Assembly: GCF_018728565.1 (NCBI RefSeq) | Contig: NZ_JACSOI010000001.1 | Coordinates: forward strand, 1,286,760 to 1,350,759 | Reading direction: 5' to 3' | DNA: 64,000 bases | From: Zobellia russellii | Lineage (GTDB): Bacteria > Bacteroidota > Bacteroidia > Flavobacteriales > Flavobacteriaceae | Shown: positions 10,191 through 19,433 of the stretch, in pieces | Layout of the letters: each line of letters opens with the position of its first letter | How positions within the stretch are numbered: the stretch's first letter is position 1 | Translations under genes and position numbers: made by a program | Notes under the pieces: generated by a model | Database searches by the model: none | What the model was told of the DNA's origin: nothing | The model's input: only the letters and a program-made list of their open reading frames with translations

Positions 10191-10356
10191 TTTTAGGCCG
10201 GTGTAGTATATTTATTTTAACGTATTTAAAGGTAAGAAATTACGTCCAAAAATAATTTGACACCAAGTTTTATTTATAAAACAAGAAAAGAGTCTAGATG
10301 TTATATAAAATTCGCTGATTTTTATAAATTTCCCTGTCAAACTAATGGGCTATCTT

Positions 10357-10364
10357 TAACTTTG
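10357..10364 (+). promoter_or_regulatory. Putative -7 element (TAACTTTG)
   Basis: TAACTTTG matches TAnnTTTG exactly and lies 60 bases before the ATG at 10425. It falls inside the longer open frame that begins at a TTG at 10257, which argues for the 10425 start. No good -33 TTG is seen. Confidence 0.45.
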
Positions 10365-10424
10365 AAATTAGGCATGGGCTACAGTTTTTGTGGATTGTTC
10401 TGTGGCGTAGATATTAAATTAAGT

Positions 10425-11135
10425 ATGACTATATTTTCTTATCATTTGGCCAAAATACCATTTTCTACGGCCGTAAAAGGCGTATTCTCAAATCCTGTTC
10501 CTAAGCTTACAAAAGGTTTGATTCATGCGGAATATATGTCTTCTATGACATTGGGTTCTGCTATTGTATCCCCATCAAGATTTTTAATTCGGGAGGTAGT
10601 GGTCTTTGCCCAATGGGAAAACGAAGATGCTATAGATGATTATTTAGAAGAAGAGAAATTTGGTAAAATTCTAGCTAACGGCTGGCATGTTCGCTTGTCT
10701 TTTGTGCGAGAGTGGGGAAAATTTAGGGACTTTAATATTCCGGAACATAAATCTGAGTTAGATGGTCCAAATTCTCCCGTAGTAGCGGTTACGATTGCGA
10801 GAATGAAACCCTTTGAAATCCCACGGTTTTTACATTGGGGCAGACCTGTAGAAAAGTTGGTCCGTGACCACCCGGGAACTACGCTTTCTTTGGCTTCATT
10901 TAGATTTCCCAATACGGTATCCACATTTTCTATTTGGAGAACGGAGAAAGAAATGACAGATATGGTGCGTGGTCATAGTAAAGTGTCTAAACCCCAAAGA
11001 CATGCGGTTGCAATGAAAGAAAGAAAAAGGAAGAGTTTTCATTTTGAATTTACCACTCTGCGTTTTAAACCCATCTCGGAATCTGGTTCATGGGAAGGTC
11101 AAAGAAATTTTGTTCCTAATCTTAAAGTAGATTAA
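10425..11135 (+). CDS. Spheroidene-monooxygenase-like (CrtA-like) protein
   Basis: A 236-residue soluble protein. Two ferredoxin-like halves are visible: the first holds REVVVFAQWENEDAIDDYL, the second ARMKPFEIPRFLHWGRPVEKL, then TVSTFSIWRTEKEMTDMV. That arrangement is typical of CrtA-like proteins, a dimeric alpha/beta barrel family named for heme-dependent spheroidene monooxygenase. I infer family membership from these patterns only; a carotenoid substrate is not supported by any neighbouring carotenoid gene. I chose ATG 10425 over the TTG at 10257 because the extra 56 residues look non-coding and a TAnnTTTG element lies inside them. The following gene begins immediately after its stop codon. 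Confidence 0.6.
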   Translation: MTIFSYHLAKIPFSTAVKGVFSNPVPKLTKGLIHAEYMSSMTLGSAIVSPSRFLIREVVVFAQWENEDAIDDYLEEEKFGKILANGWHVRLSFVREWGKFRDFNIPEHKSELDGPNSPVVAVTIARMKPFEIPRFLHWGRPVEKLVRDHPGTTLSLASFRFPNTVSTFSIWRTEKEMTDMVRGHSKVSKPQRHAVAMKERKRKSFHFEFTTLRFKPISESGSWEGQRNFVPNLKVD

Positions 11136-11999
11136 ATGGGGCTTGCTATTCTTAAGCAAAACGTACAGGATTGGATTACCCAACAATGGGTTATCCTATT
11201 TGGGGAAAAAGTTGATGAAGATACTAGTAAGTGGCTTCTGGGACCTTTTGGAACAAAAAACGGAATTGGAGAAAAGTTCATTCAAGAGCTGGCGCATAAG
11301 GAAGAGTTGAATCAAGATAAAAGTACCCATGCTAAAGGTATATTGCAATCCATTAATCAACTTAAACTACCTCAAACAGAGTTGGGTAAATTGTCCAAAA
11401 ATGTAATCGATTTTTATGAAAATACAAGTACTTATGATCTTGACTTAAAAGTGAAATGGAATCCCTTCTTTAAAGGGTTTGGTGTACTTTTACGCCTATT
11501 GTTCAGTAATAGAATTGAACAATTAAATGTGCCTATTAAAAACAATAAAGGTTCCAAGGCAATGACAAGTGAAATCATTTGTTTGTTGGATGGGCAAACA
11601 AAAAAAGTAAAACGTACCATTTGGCTAAGAACCTTTAAAACCTCGGGGCAAGTGGTGTATTCTGGGGTTTATGAAACCTGTACTATTCCAAAAGGGCAGA
11701 CTTGTGTAAAAGCTATATTTCCGTTGCCCAATGGTAATGCTACGGTTATTTTAAGCCCAAGTGTGGGAAAGAACGGTGAATTAATTTTAACCTCTTCGGG
11801 GAAAACAATTGGTGATAGTGGATTTTATTTTTTACTGAACGATTCCAAGGGAAATAAATGGACTAAGTTTATTTCATCATTTAAAGATAAACTGGTGGTT
11901 AGTTCAGAAAATGGAAGCATTAAAGCAATACAGACCTTAACTTTGTGGCGATTTCGGGTTTTGAGTTTTGAATATCAAATCAATAAAAAGCATTCATAG
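11136..11999 (+). CDS. Hypothetical protein cotranscribed with CrtA-like gene
   Basis: A 287-residue protein I do not recognise. It begins directly on the base after the stop of the CrtA-like gene, so it is almost certainly translated from the same message. There is no signal peptide and no clear transmembrane helix. The N-terminal half is helical and charged; the C-terminal half (from about 145) is rich in beta strands with many Thr, Val and Ile residues (QVVYSGVYETCTIPKGQTC, ATVILSPS). The strand content suggests a lipid- or ligand-binding barrel or sandwich, but that is a guess. Confidence 0.75.
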   Translation: MGLAILKQNVQDWITQQWVILFGEKVDEDTSKWLLGPFGTKNGIGEKFIQELAHKEELNQDKSTHAKGILQSINQLKLPQTELGKLSKNVIDFYENTSTYDLDLKVKWNPFFKGFGVLLRLLFSNRIEQLNVPIKNNKGSKAMTSEIICLLDGQTKKVKRTIWLRTFKTSGQVVYSGVYETCTIPKGQTCVKAIFPLPNGNATVILSPSVGKNGELILTSSGKTIGDSGFYFLLNDSKGNKWTKFISSFKDKLVVSSENGSIKAIQTLTLWRFRVLSFEYQINKKHS

Positions 12000-12056
12000 T
12001 ACTAGGCAGGGCGTAGTCATATAAATAATATACCAATAGAAAAACTAAAACGCATA

Positions 12057-12611
12057 TTGAACAGTATTCTTCCTATTACGGAAGAGGATTGGCAAGATAT
12101 ATTGCCTTACCTCTCAGTTGTTGGGTTTGAAGAAGGTGAACAGTTGCTCTGTCCGCCCCAAATATGCCGCTTTATTGCGTTTATCAATTTGGGGTCTTTG
12201 CGGTCTTACCATATAAATGACCAACTGGTAGAAACGAATTTGTTGTTAAGATCCGCTAATGAGTTCATAACGGACTATGAGAGCTTTGTAAGTCAACAGC
12301 CCTCTACCTTGTGGATACAGGGCATAGAAAAAGGGGAAGCTATTTTTTTGGATAGAACTGGCCTGTATTCTCTTTACGAAACCTCTTTTTACTGGAATAA
12401 ATTTGGGAGAATTATTAGCGAGCAGATATTCGTAAATAGTAAACGGAGAACGGAACAACTGCTATTTTTAAATCCAACGGAGCGGTATTTGCTTCTCATG
12501 AAAAATCATCCTGAATATTTTCAAAAGTACGCTTTAAAACATATTGCGAGCTATTTGGGTATAACACCACAATCATTAAGTAGAATTAGAAATCAGGTTT
12601 CAAAGCATTAA
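12057..12611 (+). CDS. Crp/Fnr-family transcriptional regulator
   Basis: A protein of 184 residues with an N-terminal cyclic-nucleotide-binding-like fold (EGEQLLCPPQICRFIAFINLGSLRSYHI) and a C-terminal helix-turn-helix (LKHIASYLGITPQSLSRIRNQV). It belongs to the small Crp-like group common in Flavobacteria, which lack the cAMP-binding residues and Fe-S cysteines. The only usual start codon is TTG at 12057; no ATG or GTG occurs between the upstream stop (12003) and it, although the upstream codons look coding-like, so a non-standard start (an ATA or ATT a few codons earlier) is possible. Confidence 0.85.
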   Translation: MNSILPITEEDWQDILPYLSVVGFEEGEQLLCPPQICRFIAFINLGSLRSYHINDQLVETNLLLRSANEFITDYESFVSQQPSTLWIQGIEKGEAIFLDRTGLYSLYETSFYWNKFGRIISEQIFVNSKRRTEQLLFLNPTERYLLLMKNHPEYFQKYALKHIASYLGITPQSLSRIRNQVSKH

Positions 12612-12700
12612 TTACCCAAAGTTAAGTCGTGATGTTATTGAGATGTTGGACATTTGTTTGAATAAGAAACAAGGGAATTGGTATTTAAAAGAGCAAGCTT

Positions 12701-13114
12701 ATGGTAGTTATGATATTATCTTTAATTCTGTTTTTAATTTTTGTTGTCTTGGGCGGTTTTCATTTCTATTGGCTCTTTGGAGGGCTTTGGGGACTAGAAA
12801 AAGCTATTCCTACAAAAGATGGGTTGAGCTCTTTAGCAATTCCCAAAATAGCGACATTCTTTGTAGCAGTTGTATTAGTTTTATTTGGTTTGCTATATCT
12901 AATAAAATCAGGACTTCTGACTATTGATGGCCCAAATTGGATTATAAATTATGCATATTGGTTTATTCCTTCTCTTTTTATTTTACGGGCGATAGGCGAA
13001 TTTAAGTACGTTGGTCTTTTTAAGAAAATAAAACATACCACATTCGCGAATGCAGATTCAAAAGTTTTTATTCCTTTATGCCTAGCAATTGGTATAATGG
13101 GAATACTGGTTTAA
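12701..13114 (+). CDS. DUF3995 membrane protein
   Basis: A 137-residue protein with four predicted transmembrane helices and the DUF3995 landmarks: FHFYWLFGGLWGLEKAIPT near the N terminus and SLFILRAIGEFKYVG in the second half. Function is unknown. Start could also be the Met three codons later (12710). It follows the Crp-type regulator on the same strand with a gap of about 90 bases, so regulation by or cotranscription with that gene is possible. Confidence 0.85.
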   Translation: MVVMILSLILFLIFVVLGGFHFYWLFGGLWGLEKAIPTKDGLSSLAIPKIATFFVAVVLVLFGLLYLIKSGLLTIDGPNWIINYAYWFIPSLFILRAIGEFKYVGLFKKIKHTTFANADSKVFIPLCLAIGIMGILV

Positions 13115-13131
13115 TATCTGAGTTGAAGGAA

Positions 13132-13163
13132 TTGAAAATCCTCTAAATTGGACACTATCTTTG
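13132..13163 (+). promoter_or_regulatory. Bacteroidota-type promoter for the GSCFA gene
   Basis: TTG (13132-13134) and TATCTTTG (13156-13163) are separated by 21 bases, a good fit to the TTTG-N17-23-TAnnTTTG consensus. Transcription would begin near 13170, 20 bases before ATG 13191, ruling out the upstream TTG at 13161 as the start. Confidence 0.6.
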
Positions 13164-13190
13164 AGTGGTAGAAAAAAGCAACAAATTAAG

Positions 13191-14147
13191 ATGAAACTCC
13201 AAACCCAAATACCTTTACAAAAGGCTCAAAACCAAATTGACTATGAAAGTAGGTTAGTGTTGTTGGGTTCCTGCTTTTCGGAGAATATTGGGCAAAAATT
13301 CAGTTACTTTAAATTTCGCGAACTTCAGAACCCGTTCGGTATTTTATTCCACCCGTTGGCTATTGCCAATTTGGTCTCTCGTGCCGTATTGGGGAAGGTC
13401 TATACGGAGGAGGATGTTTTTTTTCACAATGAGCGTTGGCAGTGCTATGATGCCCATTCAGATTTAAGTGCGGTTTCCAAAGTAAGTCTGCTTAATGCCT
13501 TAAATGACGGAATTGAAAAAACTGCAAATCATCTGAAACAAGCTACCCATATTTGCATAACACTGGGTACGGCTTGGGTGTATAGACATACGGAAACAGA
13601 TGCAGTGGTAGCTAATTGCCATAAAGTTCCTCAAAAACAGTTTTCAAAAGAGCTGTTGAGTATTGGGGAGATTACAGCTAGCCTGAGCAGTATTATAGCA
13701 TCGGTAACATCTATGAACCTCAATGTACAGTTTGTTTTTACCGTATCGCCAGTGCGTCATATAAAAGATGGATTTGTAGAAAATCAACGTAGCAAGGCAC
13801 ATTTAATAGCTGCTGTTCATGAAGTGATTGAAACTGCGAAGCTAAAAGTAGATTACTTTCCTTCGTATGAAATTCAAATGGACGAACTGCGAGATTATCG
13901 CTTTTATAAAGAAGATATGGTCCACCCAAACGCATTGGCGGTCAATTATATTTGGGAAAAGTTTAAATTGGTTTGGATTACGGAAGAAGCCCAAAAAACT
14001 ATGCTTCAGGTAGATGCTGTTCAGAAAGGACTCCTTCATAGGCCTTTTTACCCAAAATCGGAACAACATTTAAAGTTTTTAAAATCCTTGGACGTTAAAA
14101 TATCCAATCTTCAAAAGCAGTTTTCGTTTATGGATTTTTCAAGTTAA
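13191..14147 (+). CDS. GSCFA-domain protein
   Basis: A 318-residue protein whose GSCFA motif reads LLGSCFSENIG near residue 23, the feature that names the family. GSCFA proteins are SGNH-hydrolase-like; the GSCF serine and a C-terminal D-x-x-H (YKEDMVHPNALAVNYIWEKF) fit a Ser-His esterase fold. Family substrate is not known; related domains occur in polysaccharide-modifying or O-acyl hydrolases. There is no signal peptide, so it is probably cytoplasmic. The ATG at 13191 is preferred over the upstream TTG at 13161 on promoter position and conserved length. Confidence 0.88.
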   Translation: MKLQTQIPLQKAQNQIDYESRLVLLGSCFSENIGQKFSYFKFRELQNPFGILFHPLAIANLVSRAVLGKVYTEEDVFFHNERWQCYDAHSDLSAVSKVSLLNALNDGIEKTANHLKQATHICITLGTAWVYRHTETDAVVANCHKVPQKQFSKELLSIGEITASLSSIIASVTSMNLNVQFVFTVSPVRHIKDGFVENQRSKAHLIAAVHEVIETAKLKVDYFPSYEIQMDELRDYRFYKEDMVHPNALAVNYIWEKFKLVWITEEAQKTMLQVDAVQKGLLHRPFYPKSEQHLKFLKSLDVKISNLQKQFSFMDFSS

Positions 14148-14211
14148 GATTCAGGGTGTTAGAATCCGCTTTCCGTTTCGTCAATTTCAATATGTATTGT
14201 AACTTCATCTT

Positions 14212-14826
14212 ATGAAAAAAGTATTTGTAGGCGTCTTGATTACCTTGGCCGCTGTTTTGGTTTTTCGTTCGTGCTCAGAAGATAGGGAGGAAAAATCCAT
14301 CCTTGAAGAAAACAGCATGCTCATACAGACACAAATAGACAACGTAAGTAAATTAATAGTTACCGAAGGTCACTTTGCGGAAGTCTACAATTACAAAGAT
14401 TCTAAGATGCTTTTTGGGCCTTTTATTTCCGCGGAAAAGAAAGCGTTGGTCGTGGTAAATGCCGATGTTACTATTGCCTATGATTTAAGTAAAATTAATT
14501 TTGAAGTGGATGAGGCAAACAAGACTTTACACATCAAAAGCATACCGGAGCCGGAAGTAAAGATCAGTCCGGATTTTGAGTATTACGATGTTACTTCGGA
14601 CTATTTAAATATGTTCGATGCCAGTGATTATAATAAAATCAAGAAAAACGTAAATGCTTCCCTAATGAAAAAAGTAGAAGCATCGGCTTTAAAAAAGAAC
14701 GCTGAAAACCGTCTGATCAGCGAACTTCAGAAATTCTATATTTTAACCAATTCCATGGGATGGTCTCTGGTCTACAATGGTCAGCCGGTAGAAGAGAATC
14801 TGCCCCAAATACTTTTCAAGGATTAG
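14212..14826 (+). CDS. DUF4230 membrane-anchored protein
   Basis: A 204-residue protein with one N-terminal transmembrane helix (residues about 4-20) and a DUF4230 domain: KLIVTEGHFAEVYNYKDSK, then ALVVVNADVTIAYDLSKINFEV. Function is unknown. The first helix is followed by a Cys (FRSC), but the lipobox is poor. It follows the GSCFA gene with a gap of 64 bases and converges on the esterase gene with only 7 bases between them. Confidence 0.85.
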   Translation: MKKVFVGVLITLAAVLVFRSCSEDREEKSILEENSMLIQTQIDNVSKLIVTEGHFAEVYNYKDSKMLFGPFISAEKKALVVVNADVTIAYDLSKINFEVDEANKTLHIKSIPEPEVKISPDFEYYDVTSDYLNMFDASDYNKIKKNVNASLMKKVEASALKKNAENRLISELQKFYILTNSMGWSLVYNGQPVEENLPQILFKD

Positions 14827-14833
14827 ATTTTAC

Positions 14834-16111
14834 CTATTTGGCAAAAGTATCTGCCCAAATCATGTATTGGTCCCAGTCGTATTCGGTTATATCGTGTTTT
14901 CCGGCTCTCATATGGTAGGCTAGGGTTCGCTGAATAGGCTTGTCAACCTCATGAACATCTGTAAGGGACAGTCCTTTTTTGCCATATAGCTCGTACACTT
15001 TAGACGCATATTGAGAAGACAAGAACTCACCTTTGGGGTCTGCCCACTCATCTTCAATGGCACTGGCTACGTACAATGGCCTTGGGGCGATCAATGCCAG
15101 TAGCTGATGCTGGTCTACAGGTAGTGTTTCTTCTCTGTTGCTGTATTTTTTAAAGCTTTGGGAAAACCAATGTGGAAAGGAAGTAGTAATGTGATCTATG
15201 GTCTCTCCATACTTTCGTTTGGATAAGGCCGCACCTCCGCAACCCGAATTATTACTGATTACACCGGAGAATCTAGGGTCTGTTACACCTGCCCATAAAG
15301 CTGCTTTTCCTAGTCTTGAGTGCCCAAACACTATTACATTAGAAATATTAGTATCGTTTTCTAAGTAGTCCATAGCGCGGCTTAGTCCAAAAGCCCATGC
15401 GGCTATGCTACCCCATTCGTTGGTCCTTGGTCTGGTCTGTTCTTCAGTATAGTACAAACTGTGCAGTCCATCCGAAAAGTCATTTTTATCCGGGTCTATT
15501 TCTCCATAATACACCGTGGCGAGACCGTATCCCTTTTCGAGCATTTTGGTTATGGGCCAGCGGTTGGTACGCACGCCTCGCGAAGCTTCTGTAGCTCTGT
15601 TATTGCTTATCTTTAAATCGTTGTTGTTGGCATTCCAAGCTTCGGTGATTATGACCTTTGGGTCGTTCGTTACCGTGTGGTTCCCATGAAAATTATAGCC
15701 TAGGAATACAGGTGCGTTTTCATGTCCGTTAGGAAGGTATAAAAGGATGTTGAAATTTAACGTCCGTCCGTTTTTCTTTAAGCCAACCGCAATTTGTTTG
15801 CGTTGTGCTTTTCCCTCAAATGCATTATTATCTTGTTCTATGACTTTAAAGGAGTACTCGTCCAACATGGCAGGGACCTTGCCATATATTTGCTTCTCAA
15901 AAAACTGATAGATTTCTAGTTTTCTATTTTTTTCCCACTGATCGGTATCCGTTATCGCTCGCCCACTAAAAGAGGTGAGAGGGTCTGGAACTGAGAATTT
16001 TGGTATTCTGGTCTCATCGTAATTAGCTTCGGGTTGTGCCAATAGGATGGTACTGAAAATTATAAAAAAGAGAGAGGTTATTCGTTTCACGGCGGTTTGG
16101 TTTGGGGTCAA
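14834..16111 (-). CDS. CE15-like glucuronoyl esterase / alpha-beta hydrolase, secreted
   Basis: A 425-residue alpha/beta hydrolase with an N-terminal signal peptide (cut near ILLAQ). The nucleophile elbow is GHSRLGKAALWAG, followed by DPRFSGVISNNSGCGGAAL, the pattern of CE15 glucuronoyl methylesterases and close relatives; a conserved His lies in MRAGKHDITEYDWD near the C terminus and an acidic residue in EDEWADPKGEF. CE15 enzymes cleave esters between glucuronate and lignin or alcohols. The Cys of the classic GCSRxGK motif is His here. There is no adjacent polysaccharide locus; phenylalanine hydroxylase lies upstream on the same strand with a 17-base gap, which may make them cotranscribed. 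Confidence 0.8.
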   Translation of the reverse strand: MTPNQTAVKRITSLFFIIFSTILLAQPEANYDETRIPKFSVPDPLTSFSGRAITDTDQWEKNRKLEIYQFFEKQIYGKVPAMLDEYSFKVIEQDNNAFEGKAQRKQIAVGLKKNGRTLNFNILLYLPNGHENAPVFLGYNFHGNHTVTNDPKVIITEAWNANNNDLKISNNRATEASRGVRTNRWPITKMLEKGYGLATVYYGEIDPDKNDFSDGLHSLYYTEEQTRPRTNEWGSIAAWAFGLSRAMDYLENDTNISNVIVFGHSRLGKAALWAGVTDPRFSGVISNNSGCGGAALSKRKYGETIDHITTSFPHWFSQSFKKYSNREETLPVDQHQLLALIAPRPLYVASAIEDEWADPKGEFLSSQYASKVYELYGKKGLSLTDVHEVDKPIQRTLAYHMRAGKHDITEYDWDQYMIWADTFAK

Positions 16112-16128
16112 TTAGGAAATATAGATTT

Positions 16129-17892
16129 CTAGTTCAAATTTTCTGTTTCACATGTTTGGTTTACCAAATTTAGGCCATCATCTATTAAATGTCCAACCTT
16201 TGGATTGTTCAGTTTTACTGATTGTAAATGTTCGGATATCTCATGGGCAAACTCATGGTCTCCGTTTTCTTTGGCAAGCTCGTAGAGTTCAACAGGCAGG
16301 AGCCAATCACCAGGGTAATTATCCCTTATGGCTTCAAAAACCTTGTGTCTGGAGATAGTAATGTTCTTGCCTTCCCGGAAGTGTCGAACCTGTTCGTAAT
16401 ATTGTTCCAATTGGCTCTGAGAAGCGTTGCCTTCTGATTTTATGGTAGTGGATGACACTTTATGGGTAACCAGGTCAAAACTGTTCAAATCTGCCGGACC
16501 ATTAAAAGCCGAAACAATTTCGCTACCTACGGCCATACTGTAAAGCTCTTCCTTGCTTTTAAAAAGAACATTTTCCTTATGGGTTACCGTACAATCTTTA
16601 AAGGTGACCAGAATAATATCTCCTTGCAGGTTTCGGGTTCCGGTAACGATTTCTCCAGCTATTTTTATATGTCCTTCAAATTCTAAAGAAATGCGTTGGC
16701 CTTCAAAAATATTGTAAGCTTTTAGGTCAAGCGGACTCATATCCTCAATAGCCAAGTTTATTCCTTTTAACTTGCCCAATGGGGACCCAAAACCGGTAGC
16801 GTGCTGTTTTGTACTGTGCCCTACCAATTCTTTGTCGCGGAAGGATAAAGCCGTAGCTCCAACCGTTTGAAAGAAAACAGGCTTACCATCATGCGCTATA
16901 ACGCTATCAAAATTACCTGAGATCTGTAAGCCGGTACTCAGTTCTATTGTGCCCAGTTCTTTGGAGGCAATCAGTTTTTTAATTCCGCTCAATCCGCCTT
17001 TGCGTAAAGCCATGGTATTCGCAAACTCCTCTAAAACTTGACTCAAGTAAGCAAAATCCGGAGTAACAAAAAGTTGAGGTTGGGGCTGTGTAATGTCAAA
17101 AGACGTGTACGCCGCATCTAAGGAATACGGTTTTTTCTTGACTTCATCCGTCATGCACCAGGCGCTTTCTCCAATAGAAGAAAGTAGTCCTGCACCATAA
17201 ATTTTAGGATTTTCAGGTGTTCCGATAAGTCCGTATTCTACGGTCCACCAATGTAAATTTCTTATGAGTGCAATTTCACTGGGTTCACCCATATTGTTCT
17301 GAAGGTCTTCAATATGTTTTTCGGCTTTGTCAATTTCATCCTGTGGTGTGCCTTGGGCCTCTTTTATAATTGAAAGGTGGCGTACCGCTTCGTAAAGCTC
17401 ATAGTCTTTGGCATTTGAAATGGCCTTTGAACCAATCTCGCCAAATCTACGCAAGTACTCTGCATATTCAGGATTGGCAATTATTGGGGCATGCCCAGCG
17501 CCTTCATGAATAATATCTGGGGCAGGCGTATATTCTATATGGTCTAATTGCCTAATATCCGAGGCAATAACAAGCACATTGTATGCCTGAAATTCCATAA
17601 ACGCAGAAGGTGGAATAAAACCGTCTACGGCAACGGCCGCCCAACCAATTTCTTTTAAAATACGGTTCATACCGTACATATTGGGAATGTGGTCTATGGA
17701 AATACCTGTTTTCTGTAACCCATCTAAATAGGAAGAATGTGCTACCTTACTTAGATAATCTATGTTTTTGCGCATTACATATCTCCAAACGGCCTGGTCA
17801 ATAGCCGAGTATTCATTGTAGTCTTGCGGTTTTATATACTGCTGCAAATGTGCAGGTAGTTTATCAAGTACAGGATTACTAGTGTATGTCAT
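16129..17892 (-). CDS. Phenylalanine-4-hydroxylase, long Bacteroidota form
   Basis: A 587-residue protein. The N-terminal half is the biopterin-dependent aromatic amino acid hydroxylase core with the iron ligands in HEGAGH (His129, His134) and WWTVEYGL (Glu219). It converts phenylalanine to tyrosine with tetrahydrobiopterin and O2. After about residue 300 there is an extension of nearly 280 residues of unknown function, found in Flavobacteria and Bacteroidota members of the family; typical bacterial enzymes are 260-300 residues. ATG 17892 is preferred over the upstream TTG at 17922. The esterase gene follows on the same strand after a 17-base gap. Confidence 0.92.
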   Translation of the reverse strand: MTYTSNPVLDKLPAHLQQYIKPQDYNEYSAIDQAVWRYVMRKNIDYLSKVAHSSYLDGLQKTGISIDHIPNMYGMNRILKEIGWAAVAVDGFIPPSAFMEFQAYNVLVIASDIRQLDHIEYTPAPDIIHEGAGHAPIIANPEYAEYLRRFGEIGSKAISNAKDYELYEAVRHLSIIKEAQGTPQDEIDKAEKHIEDLQNNMGEPSEIALIRNLHWWTVEYGLIGTPENPKIYGAGLLSSIGESAWCMTDEVKKKPYSLDAAYTSFDITQPQPQLFVTPDFAYLSQVLEEFANTMALRKGGLSGIKKLIASKELGTIELSTGLQISGNFDSVIAHDGKPVFFQTVGATALSFRDKELVGHSTKQHATGFGSPLGKLKGINLAIEDMSPLDLKAYNIFEGQRISLEFEGHIKIAGEIVTGTRNLQGDIILVTFKDCTVTHKENVLFKSKEELYSMAVGSEIVSAFNGPADLNSFDLVTHKVSSTTIKSEGNASQSQLEQYYEQVRHFREGKNITISRHKVFEAIRDNYPGDWLLPVELYELAKENGDHEFAHEISEHLQSVKLNNPKVGHLIDDGLNLVNQTCETENLN

Positions 17893-17974
17893 ACAACAAA
17901 ATTTTCTGTTATAAAGATACAAAAAAGGGTAGAGCGCTTTTTCTAATATTTACAAGGACTAAGTTGGGTGTAAA

Positions 17975-18003
17975 AAAAGCTCTTTTTGATGGAAAGAGCT
18001 TTT
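17975..18003 (-). terminator. Terminator after the DUF4136 gene
   Basis: Arms AAAAGCTCTTT (17975-17985) and AAAGAGCTTTT (17993-18003) form an 11-bp stem with a 7-base loop; read on the minus strand it ends in a T7 run. It lies 30 bases downstream of the DUF4136 stop. Confidence 0.8.
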
Positions 18004-18033
18004 GTCATTAAGACTTGTATTAGTTAAACCAAC

Positions 18034-18591
18034 CTACTTTGTGGCAACAATGTTGGGCGGGTATTGCATTAAGATTTCAGATACAAATTCTCTAATTCTC
18101 TCTTCTTTCTTAGCAATGTTACTAGTGTTGGTAAGGTTGCCAACGCCTTTACCTTGCCACACCAATTCTTTACTTTTGGAGTCTATAAGGTCTATGTATA
18201 ATGAACCTTCCGTACGGGTGCTGACGTTATTTCCGCCCCAACCGGGACCCCAGTAGTATGGGTTCCAGCCCCAGCCCCAACCACCGCCCCAGTAGTTGTT
18301 ATAGATGTCAACCTGTTCCTTTTCTTTGGTGAAAATGCTTACCAGAATGTCTGGGTTTTCAGATTTGGTAAAACCACGTTTGGTCATTTCGGCTTCAATA
18401 GCTCTTAGAATTCTCTTTTTGTCCAAATCGGAAATCTGGGCTTTGTCAATTCCGGTTTTATAAAACGCGTAGGATTTATAACTGTTGAAGTTAGCCTCTT
18501 TGTCGTAATCCGAAAGCACACGTACAGATGTACAGGAGCTTAAAAACAACAACACGAGCATTGGCACCACTAAAATTTTAATCTTTTTCAT
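18034..18591 (-). CDS. DUF4136 lipoprotein
   Basis: A 185-residue protein with an N-terminal lipoprotein signal (LLFLSSC, Cys near residue 20). The body is a DUF4136 domain: SDYDKEANFNSYKSYAFY, then a run of Gly, Trp and Tyr (WGGGWGWGWNPYYWGPGWGG) and a C-terminal GSLYIDLIDSKSKELVWQG. It is probably anchored in the outer membrane facing the periplasm. The domain's function is unknown. The gene stands alone with its own terminator; a GTGTTAACAC palindrome lies 18 bases upstream. Confidence 0.9.
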   Translation of the reverse strand: MKKIKILVVPMLVLLFLSSCTSVRVLSDYDKEANFNSYKSYAFYKTGIDKAQISDLDKKRILRAIEAEMTKRGFTKSENPDILVSIFTKEKEQVDIYNNYWGGGWGWGWNPYYWGPGWGGNNVSTRTEGSLYIDLIDSKSKELVWQGKGVGNLTNTSNIAKKEERIREFVSEILMQYPPNIVATK

Positions 18592-18668
18592 AACGGATAA
18601 TAGTATTTGGTGTTAACACATCATTTTCTGTTTAAAACAGTCTCAAAAATCATGCCGAAGAACCGTGT

Positions 18669-18932
<264 letters not shown>

Positions 18933-19031
18933 TTAACGAATGATTACAATTATTGGCAACAAAGTTGTGTTATCCCATTAAGATGGTTCAACAACAATCA
19001 ATTTTGTTTTGTACCGTTTAAACCTTTGATT

Positions 19032-19361
19032 ATGATCTTAGTCTTTAAACATTTTTTTTATAAGAATTATGTTGGTCTATCACTTTGGCCATTCATTATT
19101 CTTAAGCATGATGAACTCAAAGAAGATATTGTCTTGATCAATCATGAGAAAATCCACTTAAAACAACAACAGGAACTACTTATTGTTTTCTTCTACTTTT
19201 TCTATATATCGGAATGGCTTATAAGAACGGCCATTTATTTTGATAGTTATAAGGCATATCAAAACATTAGCTTTGAACGCGAGGCTTATTCAAACGAGAA
19301 AAATTTGAATTATACCAACGAACGCAAAGCCTTTAGTTTTATTAAATATCTTTCAAATTAG
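19032..19361 (+). CDS. Small membrane protein with HExxH motif
   Basis: A 109-residue protein conserved as a hypothetical protein in Flavobacteria. It holds HEKIHLKQQQE (a HExxH motif) near residue 40, a hydrophobic segment (LLIVFFYFFYISEWLI) directly after, and EREAYSNE further on, which supplies an acidic residue 40 positions downstream. The combination resembles a minimal membrane-bound gluzincin-like zinc peptidase, as in the M48/M56 families, but no proteolytic activity is known for it. The start is ATG 19032; an upstream TTG is two codons earlier. Confidence 0.7.
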   Translation: MILVFKHFFYKNYVGLSLWPFIILKHDELKEDIVLINHEKIHLKQQQELLIVFFYFFYISEWLIRTAIYFDSYKAYQNISFEREAYSNEKNLNYTNERKAFSFIKYLSN

Positions 19362-19433
19362 CCTGTACAATACTTCCGGTCTAATTAAAACAGAACTTTA
19401 ATACCACTGTTTTTCGCCCTACTTTTACGGAGT

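Noticed and set aside
10257..10424. Upstream extension of the CrtA-like gene from a TTG
   Set aside because: The added residues look random, and a TAnnTTTG element lies inside them, so the ATG at 10425 is better.
18610..18619. GTGTTAACAC palindrome upstream of the DUF4136 gene
   Set aside because: It shares GTTAAC with the ECF motif but lies only 18 bases from the ATG and has no CATTAAA box, so I did not count it in the regulon.
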